Positions 42,998 through 52,172 of a DNA stretch of 64,000 nt are shown here, one piece after another. Below the pieces are notes generated by a model. It did not search any database. It was not told the DNA's origin and worked only from the letters and a program-made list of their open reading frames with translations. The position numbers and the translations under genes were made by a program. Location of the stretch: positions 1-64,000 of the forward strand of contig CAYGPJ010000021.1 in the NCBI GenBank assembly GCA_964351865.1, read 5' to 3'. Position 1 is the stretch's first letter, and each line of letters begins with the position of its first letter. This DNA is from JBCDJI01 sp964351865. Lineage in GTDB: Bacteria > Verrucomicrobiota > Verrucomicrobiia > Methylacidiphilales > JBCBYL01.

Positions 42998-43618
42998 TTA
43001 TGATTCATGGGTCTCGGCCGAAAAAAGGTCACGCTTTAACAAGTTATCCATCGCGATCAGATCTTTGCGTTGAATAAAATACCACCCTAGATAGCCGGCA
43101 TTGATTCCCGCCCAGAGCAACCAACCCAGCACATAAACCATCTGGCCCCACCCCTCCGGCAACAATGGCCAACCGTAGCACAATGCGGCAACGGTTCCCG
43201 CCAGCCACAAGACACACCAGTGAAGTGTGAAAAACGAGAAGAAATGAAAGGAGTCCCCTGGTAGTAATCCACTGAATTTTGGCGCATCAATCGGGTAAAA
43301 ATAAGTATCTTCCAGCGCTCCTGCCAGCATGATTTTAGATCCAGCTTTCTCGTTGATGATTCGTTCTAAGTGTCGCGCATGCATACGCGCAAAATCACAG
43401 AAATGAAGATAGAACGAGGCCTGAACTCCGGCCGTCACAACCAGGAATGGAATCCACAGCGCCCCGGCTCGTCCACCCACCAGCCACAGCAGAAAAAAGC
43501 CCACCAGCGACCCGATCAGCCACTGGAAAAATTTGCGATGATAGTGATACTGCATACCCCGCATCCGCTCGAGTTGAGCATGAGCCGTTTTCAAGGCCAT
43601 CTCTGATTGATTATTCAT
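42998..43618 (-). CDS. Four-helix membrane protein of unknown function
   Basis: A 206-residue protein with about four membrane segments (FFQWLIGSLVGFFLLWLVGG, ALWIPFLVVTAGVQASFYLH, FSFFTLHWCVLWLAGTVAAL, MVYVLGWLLWAGINAGYLGW). The soluble part between helices two and three (DFARMHARHLERIINEKAGS, ALEDTYFYPIDAPKFSGLLP) is moderately conserved-looking. It lies 21 bases before the SRPBCC gene on the same strand and heads the photolyase operon. No recognised family. Confidence 0.75.
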   Translation of the reverse strand: MNNQSEMALKTAHAQLERMRGMQYHYHRKFFQWLIGSLVGFFLLWLVGGRAGALWIPFLVVTAGVQASFYLHFCDFARMHARHLERIINEKAGSKIMLAGALEDTYFYPIDAPKFSGLLPGDSFHFFSFFTLHWCVLWLAGTVAALCYGWPLLPEGWGQMVYVLGWLLWAGINAGYLGWYFIQRKDLIAMDNLLKRDLFSAETHES

Positions 43619-43702
43619 TGTGGCCTAATCTACGCCAGCTTCAGCGAGTCGCAAGAACTGGAGCTTGCCCAACCTGAAAATCTCTCCCATAACTATGCAC
43701 AG

Positions 43703-44827
43703 ATGTTATTCCAATCCCGAATACAGCTTGTCACCCTGCTGATTTGCTCTGCAGCACTCTTTTCCTGCTCACCAAAAACTGATGAGCCGGAACAAAAATC
43801 ATCCATTCCACCTAAAGTCAGCAACTTACAACCACGCCCTCCGGAAGCCCAACCTGAACCCATTCCTCAATTAGTGGTGCTTTTTGAATTTGAAGGCATT
43901 CCCCAATCCACCCTTAATGCGTGGGTCGGTACACGCCGACTAAAAATTATTCAGCAACAGCTTGAACTCGACGAAAGAGGCAATCCAATTACTGAAGCTG
44001 ATATTTACATCCTCAGCCCCCGCTTGATTACCCATTTTATCGAGAAAAATCACGTAGCTCCTTGGAGCCCGGAACCAGATTTAAGTAAAATCAATCCCAT
44101 CTTCACCTCCCACCCCTTTGATTTTAGTAATGTGTTTGCCATCCCGTGGCGCTGGACTCCGATGGTATTATTGAAGCATAAGCCTGATCCCGATGCTCCC
44201 GCCCCCGCTCCCACTGAAGAGACTCCAGCTTTTCCGGAAGATCCCATCATGAAAGCCTCACTTCAGACCCAACCGAGAAATCACTCGGTCGCAATCCCCA
44301 CCGTGCCGGATCCCGATGCCTACCGTGCGGCGTGGGAATATTTTAAAGCCACTCCGCATGCATCGATCTGGATACCAGCCGCCTGCCCGCTACGTAATAC
44401 CATAAACTACGCTAAGCCGGAATGGACATGGAGCCTGCCTCAGTCACAAACCACCATTATTTTTGATCACCTGCTGATAGGAGCCAGATCTGAATTGAAA
44501 GCAGAAGCCTCGGAGTTGCTGAGTTACCTACTGGCATCAGACCAACAGGATCAGCTGATCACCACCACCGGCTACTTTCCGGTCATTTGCCCGCTGGGCA
44601 AAGAAACCTCGGTCAGCCCGGTACCGCTCCCGAACGGCGACTGGCTGAATAAAAGTGGTTTCATTTCGCTGCCCGCTTACACGCCTCCAGCCGCACCCAG
44701 CCTCCCTGCGGCGAAGGCCACCACTGATCCGAGCGTTGTAGAACCAGCTCCAGAGGCTAACGTCTCTCCAGCACCAACGACTTCGCCAACACCTGAAACA
44801 GTTCCTCCGGCCCAAACGGTTTATTAA
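43703..44827 (+). CDS. Solute-binding-like lipoprotein
   Basis: A 374-residue lipoprotein from the ATG at 43703 (signal FQSRIQLVTLLICSAALFSC). The body is reminiscent of type 2 periplasmic binding proteins for iron or polyamines: LVVLFEFEGIPQSTLNAWVG, ADIYILSPRLITHFIEKNHV, FDFSNVFAIPWRWTPMVLL, AAWEYFKATPHASIWIPAAC and SELLSYLLASDQQDQLITTT, the last like the 'seat the ligand' end of a solute-binding domain. It ends in a Pro/Thr-rich tail. No permease or ATPase follows. The tail overlaps the 3' end of the opposing kinase gene by 71 bases. Confidence 0.65.
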   Translation: MLFQSRIQLVTLLICSAALFSCSPKTDEPEQKSSIPPKVSNLQPRPPEAQPEPIPQLVVLFEFEGIPQSTLNAWVGTRRLKIIQQQLELDERGNPITEADIYILSPRLITHFIEKNHVAPWSPEPDLSKINPIFTSHPFDFSNVFAIPWRWTPMVLLKHKPDPDAPAPAPTEETPAFPEDPIMKASLQTQPRNHSVAIPTVPDPDAYRAAWEYFKATPHASIWIPAACPLRNTINYAKPEWTWSLPQSQTTIIFDHLLIGARSELKAEASELLSYLLASDQQDQLITTTGYFPVICPLGKETSVSPVPLPNGDWLNKSGFISLPAYTPPAAPSLPAAKATTDPSVVEPAPEANVSPAPTTSPTPETVPPAQTVY

Positions 44828-47111
44828 TCAACCCATCGACTCGCGGGATCTTATCTGTCTCCAGCACAAAACCACTGGTCACAAATATCTTCATGTCGTC
44901 ACGGCTCTCTCGCAAGCTACGGATGAGGGCCTCTCCATGCAAACCCGGCATCGTCCAGTCGGTAATCACCCAGGAAATTTCATCTTGAGTCTGATGAATA
45001 TAATCCAGTAATTGCTGCCCATCGTTAAAAGACTTGGTCGAAATGCCTTTTTCCTCCAGACAAGCTATCAGCACCTCCCGGCACATTTGCTCGTCATCCG
45101 CGATCAACACCTGACCAGACGGCTTCAGTGCCAGCTCATGCGTCACCAAGGCGTCGACCACCGGAGTCTCAGCAGCCTCGGTCACAGGTAGATAGAAGCG
45201 GAAAATCCCTCCCCCGGCAGGGGCATTATCCGCTTCGATCGTTCCGGCATGTTGTTCCAGAATTCCCCTTGAGGTCGACAAACCTAACCCTGTACCCTTG
45301 CCCGGTTCTTTGGTGGTAAAAAACGGTTCGAAGAGTCGGTCAAGCAATTCCTCCGGAATGCCTTGGCCATCATCCATCACTTCACACACCACGAAAGCAT
45401 CCCGCCGTGCCGTTTGAATGCATATGGTACCATTCTCTTTAATTGCATCCCGGGCGTTTAAGATCAGGTTGAGGATAACCTGTTGGATTTGCCCCTCATC
45501 CATCAGCACCGCCGGAAGGTCATCCGTATACTTGGTCTCGATGGTAATGCCGGCACCGACTGCCAACCGTGCCAACGAAACCGTCTTCTCGATCAGCGCA
45601 TTTAAATTTCCAGCAGCTAAGTTCGGAACATTCAGACGGGTCGCCCGCAATAATTGCTCAACAATACGCGAACCACGGCCCGCCGCTTCCAAAATTTTCT
45701 CCCGCTGCACGACATCCAGTTCTCTCTTATCAGTGGCCACCGAAGAAGTGCGCAGATTACCAGTAATGATGTGGAGTAAATTATTAAATTCATGAGCAAC
45801 CCCTCCGGCGACTCGCCCCAAAGCTTCCATCTTACTGGATTCCAGCATCCGCCCTTCCTGCCGGCGCTGCTGATAGGCCGCACTGAAAATATCTGCCGAC
45901 AATTTTAGGGTTCCTACTAATCCGGGATCGAGAATATTTTTTTCTGTCTTCTCCAAGGCTACGACCAGACCACTGACATATCCTTCACGATGGAGTGCCA
46001 CTAATGCCATCAGATGAATGTGATGTGAAGCCATCCATGAGCGGAATAGCGCAGGTGCTTCCCGTCTGCGGATGACGACAGAATCTCCTCGTTTCAGCGC
46101 ATCTTGCCATTCAGGCAACAGTTCTCCTTCTCCCCCAAAACCGATCGGTATCGAATCAATGCCCTGAGGATTGATCCATGTGTATTTTTTTTCGTTACGA
46201 TGAATCTCGTGCTGCGCGGTCTCTATCACCGCCATCAGTCCATATAAATTGAGCTCAGATTTCAACTTCACCAGCAATTCTCGAAAAGCTTGATCGACAT
46301 CCTGCTGTCCCAATAATTCATCGGCAGCCCCCACCACCAAACTCAATAGTTTATCTCGCTTTCTCAATGATTCCATTGCGGTCAGCTTTCCTTCTGTGGC
46401 CTCCAAACGTTGCGCACTTCGGTAGCGAATCAGAATTGCAATCAGGGTTGCCAATAAAATAGAAAGGCAGATCGCTGTGATCCCTAATTCCTCGACTTTG
46501 TAAAAGCTGTATTGGACCTTCATAGCATCGATCGCAACAATGAGAAACTGTTGATCCCTATCACCCTCAGCTTGTGGGATTACTGCATATAAATATTCAA
46601 TGGGGGCCGATGCGGGCGTTAACAGCGTCGCCGAGCCTGAGGTAAACAACTCCCAATCACTGATCGTCATACGGTTTTCTGTCAGCGCGCTGCCAACATA
46701 AACCACGTGCTCATTAGAAGTGAAATCAATGGCTAACGTCTTGGTTTTAGAATACTCGCCCACGACATTCAGTGAGCCATCGGCGTCTTGACGCACGACC
46801 CCCATGGCTAAGACATTCGTATTGCCTTTAGCGATCGTGTTCAAAGCATCGGCCATTTGATCGCTTGAGAGAACGGCACCATGCAATTGCTGATAATGTT
46901 GAACGATTTCAATCGTTTGAGATTTAATAGCCACCAATTCATCGATTTTGATTTCGCGGATCTGATTTTTAGCTGTCGATGCCAAGAGCCAGAGGATGAC
47001 CATGGTCGAAGAAACATAAATCGACCAGAACAGCAGTGAATCCAGATATAGTGCCGGACTCAATAAACGAAACCGATAGGGCTCATTCCGATCAGGTTTG
47101 GAGTCACTCAC
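44757..47111 (-). CDS. Hybrid sensor histidine kinase
   Basis: A 784-residue kinase. Two membrane segments (LLFWSIYVSSTMVILWLLAS and LGITAICLSILLATLIAILI) bracket a roughly 170-residue periplasmic sensor. A cytoplasmic GAF-like region (ELLGQQDVDQAFRELLVKLK) precedes the HisKA box with His in GRVAGGVAHEFNNLLHIITG. HATPase motifs follow: QQVILNLILNARDAIKENGT, EVMDDGQGIPEELLDRLFEP and GKGTGLGLSTSRGILEQHAG. The C-terminal receiver has VLIADDEQMCREVLIACLEE and ISWVITDWTMPGLHGEALIR. A phosphorelay is likely; the output is unknown. Its start overlaps the rarA stop by four bases. Confidence 0.93.
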   Translation of the reverse strand: MSDSKPDRNEPYRFRLLSPALYLDSLLFWSIYVSSTMVILWLLASTAKNQIREIKIDELVAIKSQTIEIVQHYQQLHGAVLSSDQMADALNTIAKGNTNVLAMGVVRQDADGSLNVVGEYSKTKTLAIDFTSNEHVVYVGSALTENRMTISDWELFTSGSATLLTPASAPIEYLYAVIPQAEGDRDQQFLIVAIDAMKVQYSFYKVEELGITAICLSILLATLIAILIRYRSAQRLEATEGKLTAMESLRKRDKLLSLVVGAADELLGQQDVDQAFRELLVKLKSELNLYGLMAVIETAQHEIHRNEKKYTWINPQGIDSIPIGFGGEGELLPEWQDALKRGDSVVIRRREAPALFRSWMASHHIHLMALVALHREGYVSGLVVALEKTEKNILDPGLVGTLKLSADIFSAAYQQRRQEGRMLESSKMEALGRVAGGVAHEFNNLLHIITGNLRTSSVATDKRELDVVQREKILEAAGRGSRIVEQLLRATRLNVPNLAAGNLNALIEKTVSLARLAVGAGITIETKYTDDLPAVLMDEGQIQQVILNLILNARDAIKENGTICIQTARRDAFVVCEVMDDGQGIPEELLDRLFEPFFTTKEPGKGTGLGLSTSRGILEQHAGTIEADNAPAGGGIFRFYLPVTEAAETPVVDALVTHELALKPSGQVLIADDEQMCREVLIACLEEKGISTKSFNDGQQLLDYIHQTQDEISWVITDWTMPGLHGEALIRSLRESRDDMKIFVTSGFVLETDKIPRVDGLINKPFGPEELFQVLAKSLVLERR

Positions 47112-48448
47112 GACTTTCCTCCCCGCTCACGTCTCATTTCTTCGATCGCGCGCAACCTGTCCCTGATCTTACTCTCAAAGCCTATCCCTGATGGTTGATA
47201 GTATTCCGGACAATCAAACATTCTATCCGCCACGCCACTGTCATAATCGTGAGCATACTGATAACCACTACCATGCCCCATTTTTTTAGCCCCGGAATAG
47301 CTGGTATCTTTCAAGGCATCCGGCACCGGAATGTGCTTGCCGTTTCTTATATCGGCGATCGCGGCATCCAACGCCTGGTAGGCGCGATTACTCTTCGGCG
47401 CAGAAGCCAAATACACCGTAGTTTCCGCCAGGGGGATTCGCCCCTCCGGCATACCGATAAATTCAACCGCCTGCTGACACGCAACGGCCAACTGTAATGC
47501 CCGCGGATCGGCCAATCCAACATCTTCCGCCGCGCTGATCACTAGCCGCCGCGCAATATAACGTGGCTCTTCGCCCGCTTCCAGCATACGCGCAAGCAGG
47601 TAAAGTGCCGCATCTGGCTCACTGCCACGGATCGTTTTTATAAATGCTGAAATCGCATTAAAATGTTCATCCCCATCGCGGTCGTAGCGGGCCGATTTAC
47701 GCTGAAGCGATTCCTGAACTGCCTTCGAAGTCAGCCGACGCGTTCCGTCAGTCGGCTCCGTGGAAAGCACGGCCACCTCCAGCGTATTCAAAGCCCGCCG
47801 ACTATCCCCCCCGCAGCCTTCTGCGATCATGTCTAAAGCGGCATCATCCACATCGATTTTCAGTTCACCCAATCCTCTTTCCTCATCCGCTACCGCCCGT
47901 TGTAGGATCTTCTTGATCGCCTCCGGAGTTTGTTCGCGCAGCTCGAATAACTGCATCCGCGAGAGTAAGGCCGCATTGACCGAGAAGTATGGATTTTGGG
48001 TGGTTGCCCCCACCAGTTTAATTTTCCCCGACTCCACATGGGGCAAAATGGCATCCTGCTGTGATTTATTAAAACGATGAATCTCGTCCACTAATAACAA
48101 GGTCGTTTCACCGGATCGCTTCCAATGGGTATCCGCGGCTTCAATGGCTTGGCGTAAATGCGCCACCGAGGCCTCGACGGCGTTAAGTCCAACGAATCGA
48201 CTCTGCGTCATGTTAGCGATACAATGCGCCAGTGAAGTCTTACCCGTGCCTGGGGGGCCATGAAACAGGACAGCTGAAATCCGGTCTGAGGTAATCAGCC
48301 GGTGAAGAAGCTTGCCCGCTTCGAGGAGGTGTTCCTGTCCGACAAATTCATCCAGATGACGTGGACGCATGCGATAAGCCAGATTCTGTCGTGAATCGCT
48401 TCCCGTTGGTTCGTCGGACTCGGGCGTCTGGCCGAAGAGGTCATCCAT
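47108..48448 (-). CDS. rarA: Replication-associated recombination protein RarA
   Basis: A 446-residue AAA+ protein (MgsA/RarA). Motifs: LAYRMRPRHLDEFVGQEHLL, AVLFHGPPGTGKTSLAHCIA (Walker A), ETTLLLVDEIHRFNKSQQDA (Walker B), VGATTQNPYFSVNAALLSRM, then the C-terminal GSEPDAALYLLARMLEAGEE and HGSGYQYAHDYDSGVADRMF, typical of the family. It acts at stalled replication forks with SSB. Its stop overlaps the kinase start by four bases, so the two share an mRNA, an unusual pairing. Confidence 0.95.
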   Translation of the reverse strand: MDDLFGQTPESDEPTGSDSRQNLAYRMRPRHLDEFVGQEHLLEAGKLLHRLITSDRISAVLFHGPPGTGKTSLAHCIANMTQSRFVGLNAVEASVAHLRQAIEAADTHWKRSGETTLLLVDEIHRFNKSQQDAILPHVESGKIKLVGATTQNPYFSVNAALLSRMQLFELREQTPEAIKKILQRAVADEERGLGELKIDVDDAALDMIAEGCGGDSRRALNTLEVAVLSTEPTDGTRRLTSKAVQESLQRKSARYDRDGDEHFNAISAFIKTIRGSEPDAALYLLARMLEAGEEPRYIARRLVISAAEDVGLADPRALQLAVACQQAVEFIGMPEGRIPLAETTVYLASAPKSNRAYQALDAAIADIRNGKHIPVPDALKDTSYSGAKKMGHGSGYQYAHDYDSGVADRMFDCPEYYQPSGIGFESKIRDRLRAIEEMRRERGGKS

Positions 48449-48535
48449 GTCAGTAGTTTATCTTGCATCATCGTTGTGCCTATCCCAAAAGTGAGGTTAC
48501 AGGTAGTTTGTTTTTTATCCGTTAAACGTTATTAC

Positions 48536-49204
48536 TTACTTCAAATTAACAATTCTCCCGCGCGTCGCGCCGTCCTCAGGATCAAAAAACTTCAGTAATT
48601 CCGCCACCACCGTTTCCGGTTCCTTGCCTCCGGTGTGCATTTCTGTATCCATAAAGGGAGGCTCCACCGCGTTGATCAGGATGTTACGGGATTTGTTTTC
48701 GTAGGCGGCCGCCTTGGTCAAAGAGTCCAGCGCACTCTTTGACGCACAATAACCAGCAGCTCCCGGATAGTGCTTGAGTGGGGCACTAATATTGAGTATG
48801 CGGCCGTAGTTTTCTTTAATCATCGATGGCAGAAATGCCCGCATCAGAAGATATGGGCCTCGTAAATTCGTCGCCATCGTCGTATCCCAATCCAAAATAT
48901 CCGTATCCTGTATCGGCGCATTTTCAGGAAATACCGCTGCATTGTTCACCAAAATATGCAGCTGGCCACACTCGCGCAGCACTTCCAGAACCAAGTCATC
49001 CACCTCCATGGATGATGAGACATCCATCGCAAAGGTGAGAGGTTGAATGTCTCCTGCCAACTGGGCTGCCGTTTCCTGCAGCTTAGCTTCACGGCGTCCC
49101 ACTAATACTAAGCGACACCCCTGCTCCGCCAGCAGACAAGCTATTGCCCGGCCAAATCCCGAGCCGGCACCCGTGACCAGCGCCACCTGATTTTTTAAGT
49201 CCAT
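48536..49204 (-). CDS. Short-chain dehydrogenase/reductase
   Basis: A 222-residue classical SDR from the ATG at 49204. Cofactor motif VALVTGAGSGFGRAIACLLA, LHILVNNAAVFPENAPIQDT (NNAA box), catalytic residues in RILNISAPLKHYPGAAGYCA followed by SKSALDSLTKA (Ser, Tyr and Lys in place), and INAVEPPFMDTEMHTG. The Pro-Gly after PP is usual. It should oxidise or reduce a hydroxyl or ketone with NAD(P)H. The substrate is unknown. It is separated by 87 bp from rarA and may be its own unit. Confidence 0.88.
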   Translation of the reverse strand: MDLKNQVALVTGAGSGFGRAIACLLAEQGCRLVLVGRREAKLQETAAQLAGDIQPLTFAMDVSSSMEVDDLVLEVLRECGQLHILVNNAAVFPENAPIQDTDILDWDTTMATNLRGPYLLMRAFLPSMIKENYGRILNISAPLKHYPGAAGYCASKSALDSLTKAAAYENKSRNILINAVEPPFMDTEMHTGGKEPETVVAELLKFFDPEDGATRGRIVNLK

Positions 49205-49305
49205 AGCGCAACGTAACACGCATTTTAATCTTCGCAGAAATTTCAAACAGAATTTAGTGATTTAAAATTGGGCAACTTCAAAGAAATCAGTAAGAATAAT
49301 GCCAG

Positions 49306-50292
49306 ATGCCTGCTCCCCAAAATAGCAACTGCGTTTCCATCGTCATTCCCGTCTTCAACGAAGCCGGGAATGTGATCCCGCTACATGAGTCGTTGTTATC
49401 CATGCTGGCGAAAGTCGATAGAGATGCCGAAATTATCTTTGTCAATGACGGGAGTTCTGATCAGTCCAAGCAGGAAATCGAGCAATGTGCCGCATCAGAC
49501 AAAATAAACCGCACACGTTTGGTTCAACTCCGCCGTAACTACGGACAAACGACTGCATTTATGGCGGGAATTGACGAAGCCAAAGGTAACATCATCGTGC
49601 TGATGGATGCTGACAGACAAAACGACCCGACTGACATTCCCCGATTATTAGAACAACTGGACCAAGGCTATGATGTGGTCGCCGGATGGAGAAAAGACCG
49701 AAAAGATCCTCTGCTGACCAAATGCCTCCCGAGTTGGTTTGCGAATCGGTTAATCTCCTGGCTATCGGGAGTTTCCATGCACGACTACGGATGCAGCTTG
49801 AAAGCTTACCGACGCGAAGCAATCAGTGGGTTTCGGCTGTATGGAGAGATGCATCGCTTCATTCCTATTTATGCCTTCTGGCAGGGGGCCCGTATCTGCG
49901 AGGTTCCGGTCACCCATCACCCACGAACCACCGGAAAATCAAATTATGGCCTGTCGCGCACGTTTAAAGTTATTTTGGACCTTATTGTGGTTATTTTTCT
50001 ACATGAGTATCAACAGAAGCCGATGTATGTCTTTGGCAGTGCCGCCCTCTTATCAATGATCATCAGTGGCGCGGCAGGCAGCATGGCCGTCTATTATAAA
50101 TTCTTTGGAGACAAGTCGTTTATTCAGACTCCTTTACCACTACTGTGTGTCATGTGCTTCCTGACCGCGGTGATGTGTTTCTTAATGGGCTTACTAGCCG
50201 AACTACTGATCCGCATCTATTACGAGTCGCAGGATAAGCGCACCTATCTGGCCGTAAATTCGACGGTGGCTGACATTCCGAAAGAAGACTGA
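49306..50292 (+). CDS. GT2 polyprenyl-phosphate glycosyltransferase, membrane-anchored
   Basis: A 328-residue enzyme of the GtrB/ArnC/DPM type. The GT-A fold has SIVIPVFNEAGNVIPLHESL, IFVNDGSSDQS, LRRNYGQTTAFMAGIDEAKG and the DxD-type LMDADRQNDPTDIPRLLEQL; then FRLYGEMHRFIPIYAFWQGA and VTHHPRTTGKSNYGLSRTFK, typical of undecaprenyl-phosphate glucosyl/mannosyl transferases. Two C-terminal membrane helices follow (VFGSAALLSMIISGAAGSMA, LCVMCFLTAVMCFLMGLLAE). It likely makes lipid-linked sugar for surface glycan. It heads the cluster with asnB two bases downstream. Confidence 0.9.
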   Translation: MPAPQNSNCVSIVIPVFNEAGNVIPLHESLLSMLAKVDRDAEIIFVNDGSSDQSKQEIEQCAASDKINRTRLVQLRRNYGQTTAFMAGIDEAKGNIIVLMDADRQNDPTDIPRLLEQLDQGYDVVAGWRKDRKDPLLTKCLPSWFANRLISWLSGVSMHDYGCSLKAYRREAISGFRLYGEMHRFIPIYAFWQGARICEVPVTHHPRTTGKSNYGLSRTFKVILDLIVVIFLHEYQQKPMYVFGSAALLSMIISGAAGSMAVYYKFFGDKSFIQTPLPLLCVMCFLTAVMCFLMGLLAELLIRIYYESQDKRTYLAVNSTVADIPKED

Positions 50293-50294
50293 TT

Positions 50295-52172
50295 ATGTGC
50301 GGTATCGCCGGAGCTTGGGGTTGTGATGCCCATGCGGCCATTCAGCCAATGACCCGCTCAATGGCTCACCGCGGCCCTGATGGCGAAGGCTTCTGGCAGC
50401 ATCCCACACTCCCTTTGCATTTGGGCCACCGCAGGCTCTCCATTCTTGATATCGCAGGTGGACATCAACCGATGTCCTGCACCGCCCCGGATCTGACCAT
50501 CACCTATAACGGAGAAATCTACAACCATCAGCAACTAAGAGAAATACTCACCGGACGCGGCCACCGGTTTAGCTCTTCACACTCGGATACCGAGATCCTG
50601 CTGAGAGCTTATGCCGAATGGGGGGAGCAGATGGTCGAACATCTCAACGGCATGTGGGCTTTCTGCATCGTCGATACCCGCAAAAATATTTGTTTTCTCA
50701 GTCGCGACCGTTTTGGCCAGAAGCCGCTCTATTATGCCCATGGACCAGACTGGTTCGCCTTCGCCTCGGAACTTCGTTCGCTCGCACTCCACCCGCAACT
50801 CGATCAGTCCTGCTCCGGCACCGGGTTAATGAAATACCTTGCCTATGGCTACATCCCGGCCCCCTACACCTATTACGACAGCGCTAAAAAACTCCCCGCC
50901 GGAAATCATCTGACTTATGATTTAAACACTAATGAAATCCAGATTAAACCGTATTGGTCGCTCCGCTTTGAAGTGGATGATTCGATTTTAAAACGCGACG
51001 ACGCAGAGGTGGCGGAACAGTTTCGGGAATTACTGGACCAGGCTGTCAGACGCCGACTCGTTGCTGATGTTCCCGTCGGAACCTTTTTAAGCGGCGGCAT
51101 CGATTCAAGTGCGGTGAGCGCCCTGGCCGCGCAAGCGCTAAATGATCGTCAGGCTGATAAGCTAAAAACATTCAGTATTGCTTTTCAAGAACCTTCGTTT
51201 GATGAAAGCGCTTATTCCCACCAGGTAGCCGCTTCGCTCGACACAGATCATACCTGTGAAACCTGCTCATTGGAAAAATCGCGTGAATTATTACCCGCAC
51301 TGATTCAACAACTCGACGAGCCAATGGGAGATCCGTCCTTATTGCCGACTTATCTGGTATGCCGCACCGCTTCCCGGCATGTGAAAGTGGCGCTGGGCGG
51401 CGATGGTGCGGATGAGTTGTTAAACGGATATGACCCGTTTAAGGCGCTCACTCCAGCGCGCTGGTATCAGCGAGTCGTCCCCGCCCCACTCCGCGGCATC
51501 GTTCATTCCATCATCCAGCAGCTCCCCGTTTCTCACCGGAACATGAGTCTGGACTTCAAGCTCAAGCGCACCCTGCGCGGCCTGAAGTACCGCCCCGAGT
51601 TATGGGCTCCACTGTGGATGGCTCCACTGGATATTTCCGAACTAAGTGCCCTGACCGGGCAATCCATTGAGCCGGAAGAACTTTACGCTGAGGCCATTGA
51701 CGCATGGCATACCGGCTTTAAGGCGGAAGGATGGAATACCGCATTAAGCCAGTTCTTTGTTCAATGTTATCTGCAGGACGACATTCTGCCTAAACTCGAC
51801 CGATCAGCCATGCTGCACGGCCTCGAACCCCGCTCTCCATTTCTTGATATCGACCTGGTCAATTTTATCCGCACATTGCCGGAGGCCTACCGCTCGCGTG
51901 GAGGCACCTCAAAATGGATCTTGCGTCAGGCGATGAAAAAAGTTTTACCATCAGCCATCCTGACGCGATCCAAAAAAGGATTTGGCATCCCTGCCGGCCA
52001 ATGGTTCAGGGATGGCTCCATGGATTTCCCATCTGCAGCACCTGCTGCGCGCCTTGACTCGAGAGTCATGCGACAATTATATTCAGATCACCGTGCCGGT
52101 CGTTCTGATCACCGGCAATGCTTATGGAATCTCTGGTTGTTACACCACTGGAATCCGCAAAACGAGTTATGA
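50295..52172 (+). CDS. asnB: Asparagine synthase, glutamine-hydrolysing
   Basis: A 625-residue enzyme. It begins with Cys2 (MCGIAGAWG), the nucleophile of the glutaminase domain, followed by SMAHRGPDGEGFW and ITYNGEIYNHQQLREIL. The synthetase domain has VPVGTFLSGGIDSSAVSALA (PP-loop) and VKVALGGDGADELLNGYD, then LDRSAMLHGLEPRSPFLDID. Many AsnB-like proteins in surface polysaccharide loci amidate sugars or peptides rather than make asparagine; the setting here (GT2 before, methyltransferase and membrane proteins after) favours that. Starts two bases after the GT2 stop, and the methyltransferase ATG overlaps its stop by four bases. Confidence 0.92.
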   Translation: MCGIAGAWGCDAHAAIQPMTRSMAHRGPDGEGFWQHPTLPLHLGHRRLSILDIAGGHQPMSCTAPDLTITYNGEIYNHQQLREILTGRGHRFSSSHSDTEILLRAYAEWGEQMVEHLNGMWAFCIVDTRKNICFLSRDRFGQKPLYYAHGPDWFAFASELRSLALHPQLDQSCSGTGLMKYLAYGYIPAPYTYYDSAKKLPAGNHLTYDLNTNEIQIKPYWSLRFEVDDSILKRDDAEVAEQFRELLDQAVRRRLVADVPVGTFLSGGIDSSAVSALAAQALNDRQADKLKTFSIAFQEPSFDESAYSHQVAASLDTDHTCETCSLEKSRELLPALIQQLDEPMGDPSLLPTYLVCRTASRHVKVALGGDGADELLNGYDPFKALTPARWYQRVVPAPLRGIVHSIIQQLPVSHRNMSLDFKLKRTLRGLKYRPELWAPLWMAPLDISELSALTGQSIEPEELYAEAIDAWHTGFKAEGWNTALSQFFVQCYLQDDILPKLDRSAMLHGLEPRSPFLDIDLVNFIRTLPEAYRSRGGTSKWILRQAMKKVLPSAILTRSKKGFGIPAGQWFRDGSMDFPSAAPAARLDSRVMRQLYSDHRAGRSDHRQCLWNLWLLHHWNPQNEL

